From assembly GCF_021130785.1 (NCBI RefSeq), contig NW_025776251.1, forward strand, positions 124,001 through 188,000: 64,000 nt of DNA. The letters run 5' to 3'. The notes beneath the pieces are model-generated. The model saw nothing but the letters and a program-made list of their open reading frames with translations, was not told the origin of the DNA and did not search any database. A program made the translations under genes and the position numbers. The stretch comes from Homalodisca vitripennis. Its lineage: Eukaryota > Arthropoda > Insecta > Hemiptera > Cicadellidae. Shown here piece by piece: positions 1-9,038 of this stretch (position 1 is the stretch's first letter; each line of letters begins with the position of its first letter).

Positions 1-450
1 CTTTTGACTGGCACAAAACATTATTATGATACCGTCACTCCTAGTGGGTGAAAATGGAAACAAAACAGCTGTGCAAGTCAAAACGTTGTAGAGTGCTGTT
101 TCCGTGCGGCAAAATAAAATATAACTAAACACAACAGAATTCGTATTTTTGTAACCTATTCGATATTATGAAGTGTACGTAACCTTAAATTTTAATTAAA
201 TAGATAAAAAAAAATTATGACGCACAAGTGCGTCATCTGCACATGGCATAACTAATGTTCCCGTGTGCGGATGACGCGCCGGCGCGTCATCATTCTTTTA
301 TCCTTGTTTCAGGTTAAAAATATTACATTTCGTGTTTGTACATGATCCATTAGCTTAAAATATACATCGTTAAGTATAAAAAGAATAAAATATTTATATA
401 AAAAACAAAAATGTCATTGTTTTAGTCAGATCTTTCCACAAATGTTGGGT
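1..450 (-). mobile_element. piggyBac-like element terminal region (copy 1)
   Basis: The unit starts with CCTTTTGACTGGC-like sequence, which resembles piggyBac-type termini. Two inverted-repeat stretches follow. The one at 217-236 has 9-bp arms around AA, with core GACGCACAAGTGCGTC. The one at 270-291 is a perfect 22-bp palindrome with core ACGCGCCGGCGCGT. Such TGACGC-rich palindromes close to an end are often seen in piggyBac-like elements. The transposase remnant that reads toward this end lies next to it at 451-895. No TTAA target site is seen at the junction, so the exact end is inferred. Confidence 0.6.
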
Positions 451-895
451 TCACATACTATGGTGTATTCTAAAACAATCTTCGAGACACAATGCAGGTT
501 TTCCAGGACATGCCTCACATTGATAAATTGGGTCCTTCCTTTTTCCTTTTTTATAACACACATTGCAACGTCTTCTTTGTGTTTTATTGTTTTTTCCTAA
601 AGGTGATTTGACAGGGAGATGCTCAACTATCGCTGGCTGAAGTCGCGCGCCAAGTCTTGGTGCCGAAATTTCGGACGGGCGTCAGCAGACGTTTTATCAT
701 TGTCATTCTAAAATCAAATAACGCAATTTTGTTGCCAATTGTGTGTTTGTTTCACAGTAGGAATGCATTGACCATACTCATTTTCAATATGTGTATAAAT
801 ACCTTCTTATACTATCTTAATGTTTGTCTTGCTGTAATTCTTTTTGTTTTAAGTAGACATTACATGCAGCCTGATAGTGCACAGACCCTTGCCTA
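451..895 (-). pseudogene. piggyBac-like transposase, C-terminal remnant (copy 1)
   Basis: Read leftwards, the frames give the end of a piggyBac DDD transposase. A WYKKVFIHILKMSMVNAF-like segment is followed by a stretch like FDFRMTMIKRLL, a linker, and a cysteine-rich zinc-binding tail with the pattern CxxC, CxxC, CxxxC and a terminal HH before a TGA stop at 451-453. That tail is the family's C-terminal PHD/RING-like domain. At least two in-frame stops and one frameshift break the reading, and the N-terminal catalytic part is absent. The plus-strand ORF here of 79 codons is a shadow. This is a dead fragment whose orientation matches the terminal region at 1-450. Confidence 0.75.
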
Positions 896-1743
896 GTTAG
901 ATTTTTGTCTGTTGTATAAAGGGTCAACATTCTAGTTAGTTTCTGCTAAGGCAGGAGTATACCAATTAATTAGTTTGGATTTTTTTTAGCTAGTCTTCTT
1001 AGATATTTTAATTACAGATAGCAAAAGTGCTATAGATTTACATACTTCTTAAACACTTCATTTCAGTTATTATAAATACTATTAAGTTTACTACTTTAAC
1101 ACTGTAATACTTTAAAATAATATTAAAATTAACAATAATATTATCAATAGCAGTGTTTAAGCGAGTTGGTAGAGTATTAAAAGGAAAAAGATTTAATGGT
1201 CTGAGAAGGTTTAAAAAAATCTTAAGGAAACTGTATTATTTCTACTTCTGTTACCCATTTATATGTTGCAATTTCCAGCAATAAATAGCTTTTAATTGTG
1301 TTTTTTATTTTTTTTATAGTACATTCAAAATCAGTCAGAACACTTTTGACATAACCACTTATTACAACAACATTTACTTCCAATAATTTAATACAACAAC
1401 TTTCATATGTATCTCAGAGTAAATGTATGTTATATCTACAACAGCAAATGTAACAAAATTTAAAATGTAAATAACTACACCTCCTTTTTTTAACTTTACT
1501 CCACACTACATGAGCACGTATATCGGGAAGTTGAAGAATTAGTGGTAAGTGAGTGAGTGAATGAGGACCTCGCCTTATATTACATATATAGAGGTTACAA
1601 CTAATTAAAAATTAAAAAGGATAATTAATTTACTATCTTGTTTAATTGTTTAAACAATTGCATGAATTAAAATATATAAAATGGTATTCAATGAATTAAA
1701 ATATATAAAATGGTATTCAAGCATTAATATAATACTTTAGTGA
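896..1743. other. AT-rich spacer (copy 1)
   Basis: No convincing coding sequence or RNA gene was seen. The right end carries two adjacent copies of a ~28-bp AT-rich stretch ending ATGGTATTCA (about 1660-1720). This doubling is found in copies 1 and 2 only. Confidence 0.6.
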
Positions 1744-3110
1744 CCGGAGCGCAGCTTGACGCTGAACCCGGGCGAGTCGCAACCTATAACTTTCCTTGGT
1801 AAGAGCGTCTGCCCACACCTCTGCCCCATAAAGGAGTACGGACTGGACTGCGGACATCAATAACCGTCTTTTGCTGGACCGAGGACCCCCAACATTGGCC
1901 ATCAGCTTACTAAGATAAGAGACCACCTTAGCAGCCTTGTCCGCCGAACGGAAGATCTGGTCTCTCCAGCTAAACTTATTGTCCACCATGACTCCGAGGT
2001 ACTTGGCGGCACGCGTTGACTGGACCACTTCCCTTCCCACTCGCAGCGGGACGACGGTGTCAATTCTTTTCTTTGTGAGAATCACGATCTCCGTCTTGCT
2101 CAGAGCAAGCGAAAGACCGTGATCGGACATCCAGGCGTTGACCACTCGCATGACCTGGTTCAACTTTAGCTGGGCCAGCTCAACGTTGCGTGCGGCGATG
2201 AGAGCCGCAACGTCATCGGCGTACCCAACCAAGACGGTTTCCTCTGGCATCTCGGATCTCAGGAGGCTGTCATAAGCGATATTCCAGAGATCCGGGCCGA
2301 GTATTGAACCCTGCGCGGCACCAGAGGTGACTTCCACCGTCCGCGCTCCGTCTCGAGTGTCATATATCAGACGCCTAGAACGGAGGTAGTCCTCGATGAG
2401 CCGCAACAGATACGTTGGAATTCGGAAGGTGTCACGAAGTGCATCCAACATATCGACCCATCTCGCCGAGTTGAAGGCATTCTTGACATCAAGCGTAACA
2501 AGAAGCACTACTCGGCGGGAGAAATGGTTGTGGCTCTCGGCTCTTTCAACTGCTTTATGTACTTCCGTAATCGCGTCGATTGTTGATCGTCCCTTTCTGA
2601 AACCGTACTGACGAGGGCATAGGTCCCCGACAGCTACCACGGCAGAAATCAGGCGGGAACGGATTAATTTTTCAAAAAGTTTTCCAGCCGTGTCCAGCAT
2701 GCAGAGAGGTCTGTAGTACGACGGCAGCTCTGGATCACCTTTTCCCTTGCTAATAAGCACCAGCCTGGCGGTTTTCCAGGGAGATGGAAACACTCCTTCA
2801 ACCAAGCAGGCATTGTACATTCTCAGCAACAACCCGGGGGATTGATGGTGAAAATCTTCTTCAGAGCCTCGCTGGGAATCCCGTCCGGGCCGGGAGCCTT
2901 GTTGCTTTTCAGGGTGAGAACGGAGGTTTCCAACTCCTCAATAGTAAAAAGCGGAACGCTCTCCACCCGTTCGAAGTCAACTAGTGGTCGCTGTGGATGT
3001 ACAGGAAACAGGGCAGTGACGATCCTCTCCATGGTGGCGCCCTCCATAAGGAGCGAGCCCCACGGGCTTAAGCCAAATTTAGGCCTAGCCTGAAGTAATG
3101 TGATAAACAA
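1744..3110 (-). pseudogene. Reverse transcriptase fragment of the inverted LINE (copy 1)
   Basis: The frames give a non-LTR RT from the fingers to the thumb. NKAPGPDGIP comes first, then RQYGFRKGRSTIDA, motif A (TLDVKNAFNSARW), motif B (GAAQGSILGP), the catalytic GYADDVA and the thumb KYLGVMVDNKFSW. The read is broken near 2829, where CCCGGGGG has two G more than the CCCGGG of copy 2. It then runs off the element into host sequence, so the last residues are not RT. The endonuclease and RNase H regions are missing. Copy 2 is open at this site but broken elsewhere, so the RT was probably open at insertion. Confidence 0.85.
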
Positions 3111-3248
3111 TCCCAGGTTAGAATCCTAAAGAGTAGAGAAGGTTTTTTAGTGGGTAAACCCGTTTTTAGGGGAGTCCCACACTACAGGCTGGCCACCTGT
3201 GTGCGTAATTGCATTTTTCCTGCCTCTCCCTCAAAAAAAAAAAAAAAA
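1744..3248 (-). mobile_element. Non-LTR retrotransposon insertion with inverted 5' part (copy 1)
   Basis: The empty site in copies 3 and 4 reads TTTAGTGAGCTAAACTAAG. Here about 1.5 kb lies between TTTAGTGA and ACTAAG, with 3-5 bases of target lost. The first ~1375 bp encode an RT on the minus strand. The last ~128 bp (about 3121-3248) look like a LINE 3' tail in plus orientation, ending in a run of 18 A. Opposite orientations of body and tail, with the poly(A) at the right target junction, fit 5' inversion by twin priming. The element resembles the R1/LOA side of the Jockey superfamily. The clade is an inference. Confidence 0.8.
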
Positions 3249-3466
3249 ACTAAGTTCTTCTATATGTAAAAACCAGATTCTAAGATATTAATCTAGTTTT
3301 CCTTAAAAATACTTATTGTATTACAAAAAAACTTGTTACAACAAAAAGTTTCAGTTACCATTTATGTAAAAGGTTTTTTTTATTGGTGATACTTTCTACT
3401 ACTTAGAACATAGTATTTTAAAACAGAGAACAATAGCAAAGTTTCATGCCCACTACTTTTTTTCAG

Positions 3467-3632
3467 ATAACGTACAACTCAAGGTTGTTGATTCACGTTT
3501 AAAACAGTTAAAAAGAGAAAGATTGTTGGACCAAAAACTAGGAAGAACAAGCTCCGCACGAAGGAAACCAAAAAAAAAAAAAATTTCATTAATCAATTAC
3601 TTAAATTAACTCCTACCAAAGCTGATGAACAA
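3467..3632 (+). pseudogene. Exon alpha, basic protein segment (copy 1)
   Basis: A strong acceptor (TTTTTTTCAG) and a consensus donor (GTAAGT) bracket 166 nt that read as a Lys/Arg-rich segment (KQLKRERLLDQKLG, then SSARRKPKK). The sequence is clearly exon-like, but I do not recognise the protein. In this copy a one-base loss in TTAAATTAAC, where copy 3 has TTAAAATTAAC, brings an early stop. Homopolymer length differs in every copy, so either decay or consensus error could explain the frame breaks. Confidence 0.5.
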
Positions 3633-3930
3633 GTAAGTTATTTGAATGTATATTTTTTATGTACAAAAAATGTATGTAAGATCACACTCTGTGGTAGCAT
3701 TTTAGTATAGGTCACGACTACGTTGAAATGTTTTGAAATCTTAAAAAACAAAAACCGTTTCAATCATATAAAGTTCGTAAAATCATGGGCAGGATTTAGT
3801 TACAATTAATATAAAATAATGTTTTTAAATGTTCACTTAAAAGAATTCAATGTTACCCTGTACTTCTGAAACATTTGACTGTTATCAATTATCATGTGTA
3901 TTATAATTAGCTATAGAGGTGTGGATTGGA

Positions 3931-4440
3931 TTCTAGTATGCCCCAACTTCTAACGGGCCCCGACTTCTAGCAGGCCCCAACCTTTTGCAGGCCCAAACCT
4001 ATAGTACACTATTACCTCTAGCAGGTTACACCAGTCCCTCTGGCAGGCTCTAGTCTCTGCCAGGATTCCACCTCTAGTAGGCTCTAAACTTTAGCAGGTC
4101 TCGAGTTTTAGGAGAGCCATGCCTCTGTGAGATCCCATGAACTAGCAGGCCCCAGGCTGTAGCGGCCCCATATTCTAGTGGACTCTGAACTCTAGCAGGC
4201 TCCGACCATTAGCAGGCCAGGATTAATAAAGGGTCCCGACCATTAGCAGGCCCCAATTATTAGCGACCAATAGAGGGCCCCGACAATTAGCAGGAGACGA
4301 CCATTCGAGGGCCCCATTTAATAGAGGACCCCCACCATTAGCAGCTCACCCACCATTAGGGGGCCCGATCATTAAGAGGCCCCGATACTTAGCGGGTCCC
4401 GACTATTAGCAGGCCCCAACCATTAGCGGGCTTCGATTAA
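3931..4440. repeat. GC-rich degenerate minisatellite (copy 1)
   Basis: About 30 imperfect units of roughly 17 bp, consensus near GCAGGCCCCGACCATTA, are arrayed in one direction. The core GGCCCC recurs throughout. It is a GC island within AT-rich flanks and is preserved in all four units with only scattered substitutions. Confidence 0.9.
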
Positions 4441-4507
4441 TAGAAGTAAACAATAGCTAAGCCCACAGTATTTACAAAAGCTTATTGTATTACCTGTCCT
4501 TCACAAA

Positions 4508-4747
4508 ATGACCAAACCATTAGAGGACCGAATTTCAAATGAAAGAAACCTAACTATTCAGGAAAATCCCAACGGTATAAGTAAAACTCTTGATAAAAAT
4601 ATTCATCAGGATAATGTTACGTCACCTCAAAGCAGTAGCTCATCCAAGAGTCCAACCAAAATTGATGACAAACACAACAAAATTTCAAGGAAGAAATGGA
4701 CTGAAGAGAAAAATCTACAATTTATCATGAGTTTGGAGAACAGATAA
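4508..4747 (+). CDS. ORF beta, Ser/Lys-rich hypothetical (copy 1)
   Basis: A 79-codon ORF starts at an ATG preceded by CACAAA and ends at TAA. It has a polar N-terminus with Asn-rich stretches, a SSSSSKSPTK low-complexity centre and a basic KKWTEEK segment. No domain or signal peptide is seen. The ATG is lost in copy 3 and kept in copies 1, 2 and 4. It could be one exon of a longer gene, as a CCCACAG acceptor-like site lies ~35 bp upstream. I do not recognise it, and it may not be translated. Confidence 0.35.
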   Translation: MTKPLEDRISNERNLTIQENPNGISKTLDKNIHQDNVTSPQSSSSSKSPTKIDDKHNKISRKKWTEEKNLQFIMSLENR

Positions 4748-5027
4748 TCAGAATATTGTTTAATGTTTTAAACCACTGTTTGTTTTGAGAGGTGTTTTTA
4801 TCGAATTGTAATAGTTTTGCAAGTTATATTGTTGAAATGTAGTCTTTAGTCTGTCAGGCCACATCAGACCTAGACATGTATTACAATGCCATTACTCAGT
4901 ATCTTAAACCGTTCCACAATACAATAAAATAGTGTTTAAGAATCATGTGATTATTTTTTACCTATAATACTTAGGTCTAATATATAACATCATAATGACT
5001 GTGGCGGAGTACTCCAGTAGATTTCGT

Positions 5028-5407
5028 CTGATGACGAGTCGTTGCAATAGTAATCCTGCTCAGTACGAGAGGAACCGCAGGTTCGGACATTTGGTTCATG
5101 CACTCGGTCGAGCGGCCGGTGGTGCGAAGCTACCATCCGTGGGATTATGCCTGAACGCCTTATAAGGCCGAATCCCGCCTAGTGGGCGCCGACATCCACT
5201 TGGAGTCCCGTGAGCGAAGGCTCAAAACAATGTGACTTTACTAGGCGGTGCCGTCCTCGTGGCGGCCCGTCGCATGAGCCGGTGGCCGCGTACCATAAGT
5301 GGACGGCTCGGTCGATTGTGACCGTGTCCGTACCGGTACGCGGCTTAACTCGGGTCGACCCTTCGGGGAGTTCGATGTCGGGACTCGGAATCGTCTGTAG
5401 ACGACTT
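5028..5407 (+). rRNA. 28S rRNA 3' fragment, not functional (copy 1)
   Basis: This is the sense strand of eukaryotic large-subunit rRNA from just before the sarcin-ricin loop (CAGTACGAGAGGAACC) through GGATTATGCCTGAACGCC and on to GTCTGTAGACGACTT, where 28S identity stops short of the true 3' end. Two changes relative to the canonical sequence, also present in copy 2, are GCCTTATAAGG for GCCTCTAAGG and AAAACAATG for AACACAATG. There is no other rRNA sequence around it, so it is an isolated insert, not rDNA. Several ORFs that can be drawn across it on both strands are artefacts. Confidence 0.95.
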
Positions 5408-5483
5408 TGCAATAGTCGATGAGGTTGTAACTCCACCCCTCATTTATCAACCCGAATTGGGAGAACCAGAATCAGAACTCAAA

Positions 5484-6182
5484 ATGAATTCCTTACTGGT
5501 GTGGGAACAATTGTTTGATCTTCGTCAAGACAATCTTGTTGTTGTGCCGCTCCATATTACCCCGGATTTGTCATGGATGCGGGAAAGATATTCCGGTCAT
5601 CCCTTGTTAGAGACTCTCAAAATGAATTCCGACATACTTACTCCTGAACTCTATCAAGGAGCATTTGACATAATTGCTGGAAGAAAATTGAACTATTTCT
5701 ATGTGGCAGAAGCTTTAAATCATATAAATAGTATGATCAACTTCTACGTGGCGGGTTACAGAATTGGTCAGCGCCAAGGGATTCACAGTTTGAAAGAGCA
5801 GATGGCCACTACCTCAAATACAGTGTCAGAGTTGATGAAGGTGATGGTGAATTCCATTGAGTCCAATGCCCAGAACATGGAACGTGTCAAAACCTTCACT
5901 GATACATCTGTCTCTCACATGTCAAAGCTTGTAAGTAAGATTGAGAATGTTTACCTGCAGGGGGAGCAGGGCCCTTATATGGAGACTGTGGCAGAAGTTC
6001 AACATCCCATGGTTCAGACCAAAAATGTGGTTGCTTGTCTTGCTGAAGGCAGAACCATCACATTTACATGGGACAAAGAGACCACCAAGATGAATGTAAA
6101 TCAGTACAAAAAATTCGGCTTACGACCTGAGCAATGGAATGAATTAAAGTTGGGATTTACTCAACTTCATCCTTGGTTTTAG
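5484..6182 (+). CDS. ORF gamma, unknown helical protein (copy 1)
   Basis: A clean 232-codon ORF runs from the first ATG. The frame is open upstream across the 28S junction to a TAA near 5366, so the natural N-terminus is probably missing. It has an acidic N-terminal region (SLLVWEQLFDLRQDN), a long predicted helical part (about residues 60-165) with a heptad-like QMATTSNTVSELMKVMVNSI stretch, and a compact C-terminus ending LHPWF. There is no signal peptide or membrane segment. The layout recalls the oligomerising phosphoproteins of negative-strand RNA viruses, so an endogenous viral element is possible. That is only a shape argument, and no homologue is recognised. Codon use is less AT-biased than the flanks. 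Confidence 0.6.
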   Translation: MNSLLVWEQLFDLRQDNLVVVPLHITPDLSWMRERYSGHPLLETLKMNSDILTPELYQGAFDIIAGRKLNYFYVAEALNHINSMINFYVAGYRIGQRQGIHSLKEQMATTSNTVSELMKVMVNSIESNAQNMERVKTFTDTSVSHMSKLVSKIENVYLQGEQGPYMETVAEVQHPMVQTKNVVACLAEGRTITFTWDKETTKMNVNQYKKFGLRPEQWNELKLGFTQLHPWF

Positions 6183-6186
6183 TAGT

Positions 6187-6213
6187 ATTGAGGCTATTTT
6201 GCTCAATTGTATT
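6187..6213. repeat. 27-bp direct repeat, left copy (copy 1)
   Basis: This begins four bases after the gamma stop codon and recurs exactly at 7472-7498. It has a small inverted repeat (ATTGAG ... CTCAAT) around a 9-base loop. Confidence 0.85.
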
Positions 6214-6555
6214 TTTTTTTGTTTTATTTGTGCTGCATTGGAAGAGGTTATTACAACATATACAATAGTTAGAGAGGAAACCTAGTTTAACACCATGAAT
6301 GCCGGGGGTATTCTAGCTGTTACCCTGGCTTACTTATAATTTATGTGCTACTTGTCTCATGGCACAATGAGGGTGTTAAATATGTTGTATAATTGGTATT
6401 AAAAACAGTTTATTTCAACAGACGATATTTTGTTGTAGGATGGTCTTGAGCGTAAAAACAAATTTTAAGAATATTTCTCTAAGAAATAGAAAAGATATAC
6501 AACAAGATATCTTTTATAATGCAAGCAATGCTTAATTTTCGAGCGAAATCTATGT

Positions 6556-6796
6556 ATGGATTGCGTTACAATTGAGAGGGTGGAACAAATAAAGTATCTG
6601 GGGGATATTTTAGACGAAAGTGGTAGTTGAATGTGTTCCCTACATTCTGAATGTGAAAAACTATTTAAACACTTCGTGGAGGAAGTTTTATTTTCTTCAG
6701 TATTTTTATCTTGAAAACTATTTACTATTCTATAATTAACTCTAAATTGCAATATGATATTTCATGTTGGGGAGGGTTACATAATACTGTATCATA
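6556..6796 (+). pseudogene. Non-LTR reverse transcriptase scrap (copy 1)
   Basis: The frames give ERVEQIKYLGDILDESG and, after stops and shifts, INSKLQYDISCWGG. These are the thumb-region signatures (KYLGvilD ... LqYGi..WG) of Jockey/CR1-type RTs. The piece is ~80 codons, broken by at least two stops, and lacks the catalytic palm. It is an old insertion predating duplication of the unit. Confidence 0.7.
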
Positions 6797-6817
6797 AAAT
6801 TTGAACAATGATTTCAG

Positions 6818-6998
6818 AATGCAGACATTTTGACAATGTGTAGGGAAAGCTCTGCACTTATCAAAACACTGCAGGAAACTGTAAGAAGTATAATCCTACT
6901 GACCCTGCCACCGATACCAAAGCTGGAGAAAAAATACTGTCCTAGCCATTTCAAACTCTTGGAGACGTACAATGTCCACATCCGTAGCTTGGAAAACG
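6818..6998 (+). CDS. SGNH-like hydrolase exon 1 (copy 1)
   Basis: An exon starts after ATGATTTCAG and reads through LIKTLQETVRSIILLTLPPI and PKLEKKYCPSHFKLLETYN to a GT at 6999. The -LTLPPIPKL- strand followed by HFKLLETYN matches block III of the SGNH/GDSL-like domains found in many insect orphan genes, where the region precedes a DLIHLN block. The donor (CGGTTATT) is weak, and its phase does not match exon 2 without another site, so the gene may be decayed. The 5' exons with the catalytic serine were not found in the unit. Confidence 0.55.
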
Positions 6999-7471
6999 GT
7001 TATTCATGTTATTGCGTTATTTTCTGTATTGTTTTAGTCAGGACAAGAAATATCTATTTATACTCTTAACTTACAAATTTTATTAAACACAATGTAAAGA
7101 CGGTGAATTATGAGTGTTCTTAGAAAATATATTCAAGCGACAATTTATATAAATATGCAATACTAATTTTACATAAACATTATAGCTTGATAGTTATTTG
7201 ATATTGTAATGGTAGGTTAACACCCAGTAATCTCAACCTCAAAAAGAAAAAAGTGTAAAGTCCCCTCCTCCCAAATTCATTTCAAGAAATGGTCCTTGAG
7301 TTTACTTATATACTTAAATATATAATGTAATATACTTGTTCTTACTTTCTTGCCGTGCTGTATATTTTATATACAAGATTTTTTAGTTGATTTCAGTAAA
7401 TTTAGTATATCATACATGAAATCTTGTTGATATGATGGTCATAAGTTTGGATCATTATTTTAATCTGCCTA

Positions 7472-7498
7472 ATTGAGGCTATTTTGCTCAATTGTATT
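7472..7498. repeat. 27-bp direct repeat, right copy (copy 1)
   Basis: This is the second exact copy of the sequence at 6187-6213, 1285 bp away, with the RT scrap and SGNH exon 1 between the two. Confidence 0.85.
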
Positions 7499-7618
7499 GA
7501 TTGTTAACCATTTTGAAATTATAACATGATGCCATATTTCAATGGTACTCTATGCGATGATACATAATTGTGTATAATTTTTGTTTGTTCCTATTTTTGT
7601 TTTACTCTTGTATTTAAG

Positions 7619-7690
7619 AATTGCCGACATCAGCCCACTGTACGTGACCTCTTCTCCACGCCAGAAGTGCCTTATGCATCGGTTTGAACA
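7619..7690 (+). CDS. SGNH-like hydrolase exon 2 (copy 1)
   Basis: A 72-nt exon between TATTTAAG and GTAAGT reads IADISPLYVTSSPRQKCLMH then RFE. Asp-Ile followed by a short loop is the usual sequence before the last SGNH block. The final base pair is CA here and CG in copy 3, changing the junction residue from Arg to Gln. Phase joins exactly with exon 3. Confidence 0.6.
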
Positions 7691-7892
7691 GTAAGTATTT
7701 AAATTTATTGATTAATTTCAGTTTGCTACTATTACTGCATTTTGATGAAGCACCGAAAACAGAATTATTAATTTTATATTATAATCAACTATTAATGTTG
7801 TTTTATTATACTGTGAATTCTCTATTTTCATCAAATATTTGGTATGAAATACTTTTACTAACTGTTTAATTTTATGTATTGATTTTTTGCAG

Positions 7893-7960
7893 ATTCTTCT
7901 CTGGAAGAGCTAGAAGACCAGATTTAATTCACCTCAATCGGCAAGGTCTTATTGTTATGC
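7893..7960 (+). CDS. SGNH-like hydrolase exon 3, DLIHLN block (copy 1)
   Basis: A 68-nt exon between TTTTTTGCAG and GTAAGT reads FFSGRARRPDLIHLNRQGLI then VM. The D-x-x-H-L-N motif is block V of SGNH hydrolases and carries the catalytic Asp and His. The donor is a consensus match, so a further exon is expected, but the unit ends before one can be identified. Exons 2 and 3 are in phase and clean in copies 1 and 3, and both are deleted from copy 2. Confidence 0.65.
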
Positions 7961-8202
7961 GTAAGTATATCCTTGACAAATGTTTATACATTATAGATTT
8001 GTTTTTAGTCTGTATAATTTTAGTTTTTATATAACTTTATATCTAAACATTTTATTGTTATAAAAACAACATAGCATGTAAGTTCTTCATAATATGATTT
8101 TTTATTATGTTACACCAAAGATTTGTATGAGAACGCGTCTTCCAAATTTTAGTGAACTGATAAGTGGGAAAATGTGTTTCTTTTAATTAGATTTATTAAA
8201 GT

Positions 8203-8249
<47 letters not shown>

Positions 8250-9038
8250 CAAATTTTTAACAAATTGTATATAACTGTTCAAAATTACTTTGCAAGTATT
8301 AGTATGTATATTTGTATTTATCAAGTTGTCCAAATTTTAAAAAAATTAGCTGTTGAATATTTATATTTTTACAGGGTATGTACAGTTATGCTATCTCTGT
8401 GGATATTTGTAGGATGTATATGTAAAAATACATAACATAATTATCGTCATGGTAAATCTTCCTGTATATTTATTTAGCTGTTGGTTTTTTGTGTATTTAA
8501 ATAGACGATTTATTACTATTCTTGTGTCAAGTACAGTTCATGTATATATCTTATAGTAAAGTGGCATTATACATTTTATTGTTCTAGTTCCATAATACCG
8601 AGAAGTCCTTTAAAGTCTGTGTATCATTTTAAATGTTGTAATACTTTTTATGAAAGATCATATTTTGCCATGAATATTTTCTGATCTATAAACTAAGTAT
8701 ACATTGAATGGAATGTTGTGGTAATATTTAGTAGTACTAAGTAAACTCTTTAAATATAACAATTTGGAATTTTTATTTCACTCTTACCCCACTAAATGTT
8801 TTGGACAGAAACGCAACTCTTTCCCGTAATGTGTGAAATATAATTTAAACATATATACTTCTTAACGTGAAAAAACTAATATAAGAGCCCGTGTCAATTT
8901 CGCTTAGCTTTAAAATCTCTTAGCAATTGACACTGAAGCAATATTTGTAATATAATTGAACCATGCATATCCAAAACGTTGTACGTGCCAAAACACATGA
9001 AATGCTTTTTATTGCAGAAATACGTTGTAAATGCTATC
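7961..9038. other. AT-rich tail of unit with TA microsatellite (copy 1)
   Basis: No gene was seen. A pure (TA)n run lies at about 8206-8245. Its length varies among copies (about 19758-19807 and interrupted in copy 2, about 27320-27362 in copy 3). Confidence 0.7.

Larger units (their letters stand above)
1..9038. repeat. Tandem unit, copy 1 (full length, LINE-bearing type)
   Basis: The sequence starting CTTTTGACTGGCACAAAACA recurs at 9039, 20617 and 28156, and everything between recurs in the same order at very high identity. Copy 1 is the most complete. It holds the piggyBac-like end, an inverted LINE insertion, exon alpha, the minisatellite, ORF beta, the 28S piece, ORF gamma, an RT scrap, three SGNH-like exons and a TA repeat. 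The window begins exactly at my chosen unit start, so the array may extend further left. The true boundary of the duplicated segment is not fixed by these data, because any phase of a tandem repeat is equivalent. Confidence 0.93.

Noticed and set aside
657..896. Plus-strand 79-codon hydrophobic ORF repeated in copies 1, 2 and 4
   Set aside because: It is the shadow of the minus-strand piggyBac transposase remnant and starts at a non-ATG codon in copies 1 and 2.
5028..5407. Functional rDNA unit or an R2-type rDNA-specific insertion
   Set aside because: Only ~380 bp of 28S are present, with the 3' end missing and no 18S, 5.8S or spacer. The units carry rRNA inside other DNA, not the reverse.
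5179..5450. ORFs of 69-85 codons on both strands across the 28S piece (also at 14215-14486 and 24292-24563)
   Set aside because: The DNA is plainly 28S rRNA. Open frames there reflect its GC content and lack of stops, not proteins.
8206..8245. Terminator or promoter in the TA run
   Set aside because: It is a simple (TA)n microsatellite that varies in length among copies.
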